NCBI GenBank assembly: GCA_964626015.1
Contig: CAZVCC010000104.1
Span: 1 to 5,547 of the forward strand
Reading direction: 5' to 3'
DNA: 5,547 bases
From: CAIKZJ01 sp964626015
GTDB taxonomy: Bacteria; Bacteroidota; Ignavibacteria; Tepidaquicellales; Tepidaquicellaceae
Position numbers and translations under genes: made by a program. The notes under the pieces are model-generated. The model was not told the DNA's origin, made no database searches, and was given only the letters and a program-made list of their open reading frames with translations. Shown piece after piece: positions 1 to 5,547 of this stretch; positions within the stretch are counted from its first letter, which is position 1, and each line of letters opens with the position of its first letter.

Positions 1-6
1 GGAATC

Positions 7-12
7 TATAAA
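7..12 (+). promoter_or_regulatory. Possible -10 box for the structured RNA
   Basis: The hexamer TATAAA lies 11 bases upstream of the first base of the closing stem at 24. Transcription would then start at about 18-20, almost exactly at the 5' end of the folded element. Any -35 box would lie at or beyond the left edge of the window and cannot be checked. AT-rich DNA gives such hexamers often by chance, so this counts only as support for the RNA call. Confidence 0.25.
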
Positions 13-23
13 GTAAATTATTT

Positions 24-161
24 ATGAACCGGTGTCTGCAAATAGCCGTAATGGCAATTGTGACGTATTTATACGATCACCTGGAGTAAAGACTCCTAAG
101 CTCTTCGAGAGCGGAAAATCCTCCCCCTCGGGGTTGAGGTAAAACTAGCAGCCCGGTTCAT
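24..161 (+). ncRNA. Candidate structured RNA: closed multi-hairpin element, family unknown
   Basis: Bases 24-32 pair perfectly with 153-161 (9 bp), and 36-39 with 148-151 (4 bp), closing a multi-branched loop. Inside are five consecutive hairpins: 45-47/53-55, 60-67/72-80 (one bulged A at 76), 83-87/92-96, 100-104/108-112, and 120-126/131-139 (two bulged T). Single-stranded joints include GGAAAAT (113-119) and TAAAACTA (140-147). The element is about 49% G+C by hand count, well above the AT-rich flanks. A T6 run follows the closing stem, which favours plus-strand transcription. I compared it from memory with common riboswitches, 6S, SRP, tmRNA, RNase P, group I/II introns and IscB-type guide RNAs and recognised none. 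No gene follows closely (the globin starts 350 bases on), so a stand-alone small RNA is more likely than a riboswitch. A MITE-like DNA element with ATGAACCGG ends is an alternative. Confidence 0.55.
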
Positions 162-166
162 TTTTT
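162..166 (+). terminator. T-run after the closing stem, possible RNA 3' end
   Basis: The 3' arm of the closing stem (153-161) runs directly into five more T, giving six in a row at 161-166. A GC-containing stem followed by a T-run is how an intrinsic terminator ends. Here the two stem arms are 120 bases apart, so it would not be a classical short terminator hairpin. It is best read as the probable 3' end of the RNA candidate. Confidence 0.3.
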
Positions 167-229
167 ATTACTAAGTGCTGCTATATTCCTGTATTTTCAT
201 TTCTTTTAAAGAATATAAATTTTCCTTTG

Positions 230-366
230 CGTCTTGAGTCAAAGATCCATCGTCTTATTGGGCGGACGACCCTTGCGGTAAAATCTTTTAAGCATAAAAA
301 TATTAATAAACTATCTCTGTGTTCTCTGATATTTTTCTCGGAGGGCTCTGTGGTAAAGTCTTTTCT
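230..366. repeat. Intergenic repeat debris with an imperfect direct repeat
   Basis: Two 16-base units, 275-290 and 349-364, match at 14 of 16 positions (TGCGGTAAAATCTTTT against TGTGGTAAAGTCTTTT). The stretch 315-352 has the CTCTGTG / TTCTCTG / CTCTGTGGT pattern of a dispersed intergenic repeat that I know from many unrelated bacterial genomes. Its reverse-strand translation gives spurious peptides rich in TE, REHRD and KDFT. A second block at 230-275 may be another such repeat. No transposase or clear terminal inverted repeats are visible. The rest of 162-511 shows no gene. Confidence 0.45.
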
Positions 367-393
367 TTGTTTATAGTTCTTGTACACTATAAT
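366..393 (+). promoter_or_regulatory. Possible sigma-70-like promoter of the globin gene
   Basis: A consensus -10 hexamer TATAAT lies at 388-393, with a weak -35-like TTTGTT at 366-371, giving a spacer of 16 bases. Transcription would start near 400 and leave a leader of about 110 bases before the globin ATG. I saw no clear FNR- or NsrR-type palindrome nearby. The Bacteroidota-type -7 consensus TAnnTTTG is also not present in clean form. The region is AT-rich, so a chance match is possible. Confidence 0.35.
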
Positions 394-497
394 TAGGACT
401 TTTCATTGTTCACAGTTTTACTATGTCGTGTTCTCTTTTCTCTTAATCTTTATCTCTAAATTTCATATTTTGCATCTCTATTAATTATTAATACTAT

Positions 498-502
498 AAG
501 GA
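498..502 (+). promoter_or_regulatory. Ribosome binding site of the globin gene
   Basis: AAGGA ends nine bases before the ATG at 512. This is a good Shine-Dalgarno sequence and spacing, and it supports that start codon. It contrasts with the flavoprotein gene, which lacks one. Confidence 0.7.
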
Positions 503-511
503 ATAATAAAA

Positions 512-931
512 ATGGCAGAATGGGATATTTTATCTAAGGAGGATATAAAACTTATTCAGGATTCTTTCGGCAAGCTCTCTGATAAATATCAGGAAACAGG
601 CGATATTCTTTACAAACATCTTTTTGAAACTTCACCGGGAGTTACGAATATATTCAAAGGCGATATGAGCGAGCAGGCAAGGACGTTCATGAGGATGATT
701 AAAACAGTCGTTGAAGGTCTTAATAATATTCATATTATAATGCCCGCTATTCAAAGCATGGGCAGCAGGCATGTTGACTACGGTGTTGCACCCAATCAAT
801 ATTCTGACTTTAAGAAATCGTTAATGTTTGCTTTTGATAAAGTTCTTGGTAAAGATTTTGATGATAAGACTAAAGACGCCTGGAGCAGGCTCTACGACGT
901 TCTTCAGGATTTAATGAAAGGTAACAACTGA
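512..931 (+). CDS. Single-domain bacterial globin (Vitreoscilla haemoglobin / flavohaemoglobin-domain type)
   Basis: A 139-residue haem protein, probably cytoplasmic, with no signal peptide or membrane segment and no attached reductase domain. Aligned by eye with Vitreoscilla haemoglobin, these key residues line up: proximal His87 (F8), distal Tyr34 (B10) and Gln55 (E7), Phe48 (CD1), Tyr97 (G5), Trp124 and Tyr128 in helix H. The Tyr/Gln distal pocket is typical of globins that bind O2 tightly and react with NO. The glutamate (H23) that completes the His-Tyr-Glu network in flavohaemoglobins falls on the last residue, Asn139, so the network appears incomplete. Role (inference): NO detoxification or oxygen binding, needing an external electron donor. 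The start at 512 has AAGGA nine bases upstream. The gene stands alone, converges on the flavoprotein gene, and is followed 20 bases later by a strong terminator. The family is secure; the physiological role is not. Confidence 0.93.
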   Translation: MAEWDILSKEDIKLIQDSFGKLSDKYQETGDILYKHLFETSPGVTNIFKGDMSEQARTFMRMIKTVVEGLNNIHIIMPAIQSMGSRHVDYGVAPNQYSDFKKSLMFAFDKVLGKDFDDKTKDAWSRLYDVLQDLMKGNN

Positions 932-951
932 TAAATTTTATCGCAAAACAT

Positions 952-976
952 AAAGGGGCTTTAAAGCCCCTTTTTT
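952..976. terminator. Intrinsic terminator between convergent genes
   Basis: GGGGC (955-959) pairs with GCCCC (966-970) around a TTTAAA loop. Six T at 971-976 follow on the plus strand and three A at 952-954 precede the stem. It begins 20 bases after the globin stop and ends 9 bases from the stop of the minus-strand flavoprotein gene. On the plus strand it is a textbook terminator. On the minus strand the stem is the same but the U-tract is interrupted (TTTATGTTTTG), so termination of the nifJ unit there is likely but weaker. Confidence 0.88.
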
Positions 977-985
977 GTTTTATTA

Positions 986-1984
986 TTATATAAGCAGTTT
1001 ATAATTATTCAACACCTTCATGTAATTAGCTCTTTCAAAGGCACCCGGGTCTGCGACTGATTTCTGGCTCATGCTTCCCTTCATCTGTTCAATCGAATCG
1101 TATTCTTTTTCCGTCATCCATTGCTCAACTTCTTTAAGTATCTCGGTCACTCGTTCTATTCCGTTTGCAAGCAGCTCAGATGTCATGCAGGTTATATCTG
1201 CTCCAGCCATTACCATCTTCAAAACGTCCTCGTACGTGTGAATGCCCGTTGTTGCAGCTAAATTCGCTTTCACTTTTCCGTAAAGTATAGCTATCCATCT
1301 TAAAGGAAGTCTCATTTCCCAGCCGCTGCTGAGGTCAAGATTCGGGACTACTTCAAGGTTTTCTAAATTAATATCCGGCTGATAGAATCTGTTAAACAAA
1401 ACAAGCGCGTCTGCACCCGCTTTGTCAAGCTTTACAGCCATGTTCGACATTGACGAGAAATACGGACTTAATTTCATCGCCACAGGAATCTTCAACGACT
1501 TCTTCAGCTTATTCAAGTCTCTTAAATAAATCTCTTCTATTATTGTGCCGTCCTTTTCAGGATTGGTTGCAATGTAATACACGTTCAGTTCCAGTCCGTC
1601 CGCACCTGCCTGCTCGATTAGCTTGCCGTACTTCAGCCATCCGCCCGCCGAAACACCGTTCAGACTGCCGATTACGGGAATATCTACCGCACCTTTTAAG
1701 TTGCTTATGTGCTTTAAATACTGGTCGGGTCCGAGATTAAACTCTCCCGCAGCAGGGAAGTAGTTTAGCGCTTCCGCAAAACTCTCCGTGCCGTAAGACA
1801 TATAGTGGTCGAGTTCATTTTCCTCATGCGTAATCTGCTCTTCAAATAAAGAGTAAACCACAACCGCTGACGTACCCGCATCTTCAAGCTTTTTAACCAT
1901 ATCAACGGTCTTTGAAAGCGGTGATGCTGAAGCTACGATAGGATTCTTTAACTTCAGCCCCATGTATGTTGTTGATAAATCCAT
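986..1984 (-). CDS. Dihydroorotate dehydrogenase-like FMN flavoprotein, catalytic base replaced
   Basis: A 332-residue, probably soluble FMN barrel protein related to class 1 dihydroorotate dehydrogenases. Visible family motifs: LKNPIVASASPLS (residues 12-24), IPVIGSLNG (102-110), the ELN strand end (132-134), VAMKLSPYF (168-176) with the FMN lysine Lys171, LFNRF (196-200), and the C-terminal phosphate-binding TTGIHTYEDV with MAGAD (245-263). True class 1 enzymes have an N-L-S-C-P-N loop carrying the catalytic Cys; here the stretch reads NVYYIATN and the Cys position is Tyr137. Dihydroorotate oxidation is therefore doubtful, and I would not name it pyrD. It follows nifJ by 29 bases on the same strand, so the two are probably co-transcribed. 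From memory, such 'DHOD-like' genes accompany nifJ elsewhere too, for example in cyanobacteria. A redox role linked to NifJ is inference. No Shine-Dalgarno is visible before the ATG at 1984; the motif-rich N-terminus beginning MDLSTTYMGL still supports that start. Confidence 0.88.
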   Translation of the reverse strand: MDLSTTYMGLKLKNPIVASASPLSKTVDMVKKLEDAGTSAVVVYSLFEEQITHEENELDHYMSYGTESFAEALNYFPAAGEFNLGPDQYLKHISNLKGAVDIPVIGSLNGVSAGGWLKYGKLIEQAGADGLELNVYYIATNPEKDGTIIEEIYLRDLNKLKKSLKIPVAMKLSPYFSSMSNMAVKLDKAGADALVLFNRFYQPDINLENLEVVPNLDLSSGWEMRLPLRWIAILYGKVKANLAATTGIHTYEDVLKMVMAGADITCMTSELLANGIERVTEILKEVEQWMTEKEYDSIEQMKGSMSQKSVADPGAFERANYMKVLNNYKLLI

Positions 1985-2013
1985 TCTGTTATAATTTATG
2001 TTTTAAAATTTAA

Positions 2014-5000
2014 TTATTGTTTGTTGTCGGAATCTTTCGCCATTTTCTCATAAATCTTCCATTTCTCATCAACTGCCTGCTGTGCGAGCTTCATAAGGTC
2101 AGCGGCGTGCTGCGGTTCTGACTTTGTAAGCATCTTGTACCTTGTTTCTTTATAAGCATATTCTTCAAACTTAATCTTTGCAGCCCCCGAATCGAGCTTT
2201 AACGGGTTTTTACCCTGTGCCGCATTTCTCGGGTCGTAACGGAACAGCGTCCAGTATGACGAATCAACCGCTGCCTTCTGGTTCTCAAGTGCCTTCTGCA
2301 TATTAATTCCGTGCGCTATGCAATGCGAGTATGCAATGATTATCGAAGGTCCGTCGTATGACTCTGCTTCAAGGAATGCTCTCAGTGTCTGTGTATCGTT
2401 AGCACCCATCGCTACCTTTGCTACATATACATGACCGTAATTCATTGCCATCATTCCAAGGTCTTTCTTTGCTACAGGTTTGCCCGATGCCGCAAACTTT
2501 GCGACTGCGCCAAGCATCGTTGCTTTCGACATCTGTCCGCCGGTGTTTGAATAAACCTCTGTATCAAGCACAAGTATGTTTACGTTCTTTCCTGATGCAA
2601 GTACGTGGTCAAGACCGCCGTAACCTATATCGTATGCCCATCCGTCACCGCCCATTATCCATACAGATTTCTTTACGAGATAATCCGATATGCTTAATAA
2701 ATCTGCGACTTCAGGAGATTTTATCTTTTCAAGTTTTTCCTTTAATATCTTTACTCTTTCTCTCTGCTCATGAATACCTGCTTCATCCGATTGGTCTGCA
2801 TTAAGTATATCGTTTGCTAACTGCTCGCCAATCTGCGCAGCAAGTCTCTTCACGAGCTCTTTAGCGTACTCATTATGTTTGTCTATAGAAAGTCTCATGC
2901 CAAGACCGAACTCTGCATTGTCTTCAAACAATGAGTTTGACCACGCAGGACCTCTTCCTTCGTTGTTCTTTGCCCATGGTGTTGTGGGCAGATTGCCACC
3001 GTATATTGATGAACAGCCCGTTGCATTCGCAATTATCGACCTGTCGCCGAAAAGCTGTGATACAAGCTTTACGTAAGGTGTCTCGCCGCATCCTGAACAT
3101 GCACCCGAGAATTCAAACAACGGCTGCAGGAACTGACTTCCTTTGATTGTTGAAACGTTTGCTTTTGTTCTGTCAAATTCGGGGAGCTCTAAGAAGTAAT
3201 CCCAGTTTGCTCTTTCCTGTTCGCGAAGCGGAAACTGCGGTACCATATTGAGCGCCTTAAGTTTAACTTCCTTCTTATTCTTTGCAGGACATATCTCAAC
3301 GCACAATCCGCATCCCGTGCAGTCTTCAACTGCTACCTGTATCGAGTATTCTGTTCCTTCTTCAAATTCTTTTCCTTTTGCTTTCATGTGCTTGAATGTC
3401 GGAGGAACATTCACGAGTGCCTTCTCGTCATAAGCTTTAATCCTTATCGTTGCATGAGGACAGATAACGGCGCACTTTCCGCACTGTATACATATATCCG
3501 GATCCCATGCAGGCACTTCAAGAGCAATGTTTCTCTTTTCCCATTGTGCCGTTGCCGATGGGAATGTTCCGTCAACAGGCATCTGGCTTACGGGTATATC
3601 ATCTCCCAGCCCTTCCATTATCTTTGCAAGAGTTTTCTTCACGTATTCAGGAGCCTTTTCCGAAACAGTCGGCGGTATTTCTACTTCGCTTAACTTCATA
3701 GCGGAAATATCTACCTTGTGCAGATTCTCAAGCGTCTTATCAACCGCATTAAAGTTTTTCTTCACAATCTCATCACCCTTCATGCCGTAACTCTTCTTAA
3801 TAGATTTCTTTATCTGCTCAATTGCTTCATCTTTTTCAAGTACACCCGATATTGCAAAGAAACAAGTCTGCATAATCGTGTTAACCCTTGAACCCATTCC
3901 TGTTTCTTTTGCTACTGAGTAACCGTCTATCACATAAAAGTTTAACTTCTTATCTTTAATTTGCTGAATCACACGTCTTGGGAGTTTTTCAAGAGTTTCA
4001 TTAACATCAAAAGGACTGTTCAGCAGGAATACACCGCCTTCTTTTAAGTCCTTAAGCATATCAAACTTTTCAAGTAGATTGAACTGATGGCAAGCTACAA
4101 AATCTGTTTTCTGTATTAAATAAGTTGATTTAATAGGTTTCTTTCCAAAACGTAAATGTGAGACTGTCGTTGAACCCGACTTCTTGGAGTCGTAAACAAA
4201 ATAACCCTGTGCGTAGTTATCCGTTTCCTCTCCGATAATCTTAATCGAATTCTTGTTAGCACCGACCGTACCATCAGCACCCAATCCGTAAAATAATCCT
4301 CTGAACATTCCTTCAATTTCAATCGCAAAATTCTTGTCGTAATCAAGACTCAGTTTCGTAACGTCGTCATTAATACCAACTGTAAAATGATTCTTCGGCT
4401 CATCCTTTTTCAGTTCATCGAACACAGCCTTAATCATTGCAGGCGTAAATTCTTTCGATGAAAGTCCGTAACGTCCGCCAACTACCTTAGGCATTTTTTC
4501 AAACGGACAATTTTCGCTTAACGCAGTGATAACATCCTGATAAAGCGGTTCACCGATTGCACCAGGCTCTTTCGTCCTGTCGAGTACTGCAATCTTTTTC
4601 ACTGTTTTTGGCAGTGCTTCAGCAAAGTGTTTTATGGAGAACGGTCTGAAAAGTCTTACCTTTAGCAAGCCGACTTTCTCTCCAAACTTTTCGTTCAGGT
4701 AATCAACTGTTTCTTCTGTCGCTTCAGCACCCGAACCCATCAGAATAATTATTCTATCAGCATCCTTTGCGCCATAGTAATCAAACAAATTATATCTTCT
4801 GCCCGTAACCTCAAAAAACTTATCCATAGCTTTCTGAGTCAAGCTGATACATTCTGTATAAAAATTATTAACCGTTTCTCTGCCCTGAAAATATACGTCG
4901 GGATTCTGAGCTGTACCTCTAATAAAAGGATTATCAGGCGTCAATGCCCTTGCTCTGTGCATCTTAACGTAGTTATCATCAATCATTGCTTTTAAATCTT

Positions 5001-5547
5001 CAACATCAAGCTGCTCAATCTTAACAACCTCGTGCGAAGTCCTGAAACCGTCAAAGAAATGAAGGAATGGAATTCTTGATTCCAGAGATGCTTTCTGAGA
5101 TATCAAAGCAAAGTCCATAACTTCTTGAACGTTGTTTGAACAAATCATCGCAAACCCTGTCTGCCTTGTTGACATAACGTCGCTGTGGTCTCCGAATATT
5201 GACAATGCCTGAGCTGCTAACGAACGTGCTGTTACGTGAAATACTGTTGGAGTTAATTCACCTGCTATTTTATACATATTCGGAATCATCAGTAATAAAC
5301 CCTGTGATGCCGTGAACGTTGTTGTAAGAGAACCACTTTGAAGCGCTCCATGAACTGCACCAGAGGCTCCTCCTTCGCTTTGCATTTCATACACAATCGG
5401 AATTGTGCCCCAGATATTCTTTTGGCCTACTGCCGACCAGGCATCAGAAAATTCACCCATTGGTGAGGAAGGTGTGATTGGATAAATTGCTATTACTTCA
5501 TTGGTCTGATGTGCTACATAAGCTGCGGCTTCATTTCCATCAATTGT
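2014..5547 (-). CDS. nifJ: Pyruvate:ferredoxin (flavodoxin) oxidoreductase, homodimeric single-chain type, 5' end cut off by the window
   Basis: Oxidises pyruvate with CoA to acetyl-CoA and CO2, passing two electrons to ferredoxin or flavodoxin; can run in reverse. The frame is open from 5547 to the stop at 2014, 1177 residues. Counting the first visible residue as 1: N-terminal pyrimidine-binding domain (~1-253) with YPITPSSP, Thr25, Glu58 and Arg108, matching Thr31, Glu64 and Arg114 of the Desulfovibrio africanus enzyme; domain II (~254-409); gamma-type domain (~410-624); EKR motif (670-672); two [4Fe-4S] motifs, CIQCGKC (686-692, Cys696) and CTGCGLC (743-749, Cys753); proximal-cluster cysteines 817, 820, 845 and 1076; TPP-pyrophosphate/Mg site with GDG (Asp968), Thr996, Val998 and NTGGQ. 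All cofactor residues are present. The constant offset of six at the N-terminus suggests about six residues lie outside the window. The ATG at 5460 sits inside the conserved motif and is not the start. The long oxygen-protecting C-terminal extension of D. africanus appears absent. First gene of the visible nifJ-flavoprotein unit. Confidence 0.97.
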   Translation of the reverse strand, partial: TIDGNEAAAYVAHQTNEVIAIYPITPSSPMGEFSDAWSAVGQKNIWGTIPIVYEMQSEGGASGAVHGALQSGSLTTTFTASQGLLLMIPNMYKIAGELTPTVFHVTARSLAAQALSIFGDHSDVMSTRQTGFAMICSNNVQEVMDFALISQKASLESRIPFLHFFDGFRTSHEVVKIEQLDVEDLKAMIDDNYVKMHRARALTPDNPFIRGTAQNPDVYFQGRETVNNFYTECISLTQKAMDKFFEVTGRRYNLFDYYGAKDADRIIILMGSGAEATEETVDYLNEKFGEKVGLLKVRLFRPFSIKHFAEALPKTVKKIAVLDRTKEPGAIGEPLYQDVITALSENCPFEKMPKVVGGRYGLSSKEFTPAMIKAVFDELKKDEPKNHFTVGINDDVTKLSLDYDKNFAIEIEGMFRGLFYGLGADGTVGANKNSIKIIGEETDNYAQGYFVYDSKKSGSTTVSHLRFGKKPIKSTYLIQKTDFVACHQFNLLEKFDMLKDLKEGGVFLLNSPFDVNETLEKLPRRVIQQIKDKKLNFYVIDGYSVAKETGMGSRVNTIMQTCFFAISGVLEKDEAIEQIKKSIKKSYGMKGDEIVKKNFNAVDKTLENLHKVDISAMKLSEVEIPPTVSEKAPEYVKKTLAKIMEGLGDDIPVSQMPVDGTFPSATAQWEKRNIALEVPAWDPDICIQCGKCAVICPHATIRIKAYDEKALVNVPPTFKHMKAKGKEFEEGTEYSIQVAVEDCTGCGLCVEICPAKNKKEVKLKALNMVPQFPLREQERANWDYFLELPEFDRTKANVSTIKGSQFLQPLFEFSGACSGCGETPYVKLVSQLFGDRSIIANATGCSSIYGGNLPTTPWAKNNEGRGPAWSNSLFEDNAEFGLGMRLSIDKHNEYAKELVKRLAAQIGEQLANDILNADQSDEAGIHEQRERVKILKEKLEKIKSPEVADLLSISDYLVKKSVWIMGGDGWAYDIGYGGLDHVLASGKNVNILVLDTEVYSNTGGQMSKATMLGAVAKFAASGKPVAKKDLGMMAMNYGHVYVAKVAMGANDTQTLRAFLEAESYDGPSIIIAYSHCIAHGINMQKALENQKAAVDSSYWTLFRYDPRNAAQGKNPLKLDSGAAKIKFEEYAYKETRYKMLTKSEPQHAADLMKLAQQAVDEKWKIYEKMAKDSDNKQ

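Noticed and set aside
24..161. Riboswitch (SAM, cobalamin, lysine, TPP and others), tRNA, 6S, SRP RNA, tmRNA, group I/II intron or IscB-type guide RNA
   Set aside because: None of the conserved core sequences that I remember for these families is present, and no gene lies directly downstream to be controlled. A database search could overturn this.
24..161. Integron attC site
   Set aside because: The ends do not carry the GTTRRRY / RYYYAAC core sites, and there is no integrase or gene cassette.
181..387. Minus-strand ORF of 68 codons in the intergenic region
   Set aside because: Its peptide (KDFTTEPSE, REHRD, KDFTARVV) is what the reverse strand of the CTCTGTG-type repeat gives by chance. 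It contains the duplicated unit twice and has no ribosome binding site or recognisable domain.
1..511. CRISPR array
   Set aside because: Only one imperfect 16-base repeat pair was found, with no regular spacing or further copies.
1450..1740. Plus-strand ORF of 96 codons
   Set aside because: Antisense to the well-supported flavoprotein gene; no family motifs, low-complexity Ser/Leu/Arg-rich peptide typical of a shadow frame.
2418..3790. Several plus-strand ORFs of 61-128 codons
   Set aside because: All lie antisense within nifJ, overlap each other in different frames and resemble no protein I know.
4116..4346. Minus-strand ORF of 76 codons
   Set aside because: Out-of-frame shadow on the same strand inside nifJ, whose reading frame is intact across this stretch.

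Overview
The window suggests a moderately AT-rich bacterium with anaerobic or facultative metabolism. It carries a ferredoxin-linked pyruvate oxidoreductase (nifJ type), a dihydroorotate-dehydrogenase-like flavoprotein directly behind it, and a single-domain haemoglobin. Protein character, codon use and the weak or absent Shine-Dalgarno before the flavoprotein gene would fit the Bacteroidota/Ignavibacteria side of the tree. That placement is an impression, not something the sequence proves.

Layout. Positions 1-511 hold no convincing protein gene. At about 24-161 lies a GC-richer island (about 49% G+C by hand count) in AT-rich flanks. It folds on paper into a long closing stem enclosing five consecutive hairpins, with a -10-like hexamer just upstream and a run of six T just downstream. 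I read it as a candidate stand-alone structured RNA that I cannot assign to a known family. Positions 230-366 look like debris of dispersed intergenic repeats, including an internal imperfect direct repeat. A possible promoter and a good ribosome binding site then lead into the globin gene (512-931, +). A strong hairpin with a T-tract at 952-976 separates it from the convergent minus-strand genes.

The minus strand carries a two-gene unit read from right to left: nifJ (2014 to beyond 5547), then the flavoprotein gene (986-1984), 29 bases apart, both ending at the shared terminator. nifJ runs off the right edge. Its frame stays open to base 5547 and codes for the expected N-terminal sequence, so the ATG at 5460 is internal and only a few residues are missing.

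Working together: NifJ would oxidise pyruvate with CoA to acetyl-CoA and CO2 and reduce ferredoxin or flavodoxin, or run in reverse. The flavoprotein has the FMN-barrel motifs of the dihydroorotate dehydrogenase family but has Tyr where the catalytic Cys/Ser should be. It is therefore probably not a pyrimidine enzyme and may serve the redox chemistry of NifJ. The globin probably binds O2 or NO. A link to protecting the oxygen-sensitive iron-sulfur enzyme next door is possible but unproven, since the genes are convergent and not co-transcribed.
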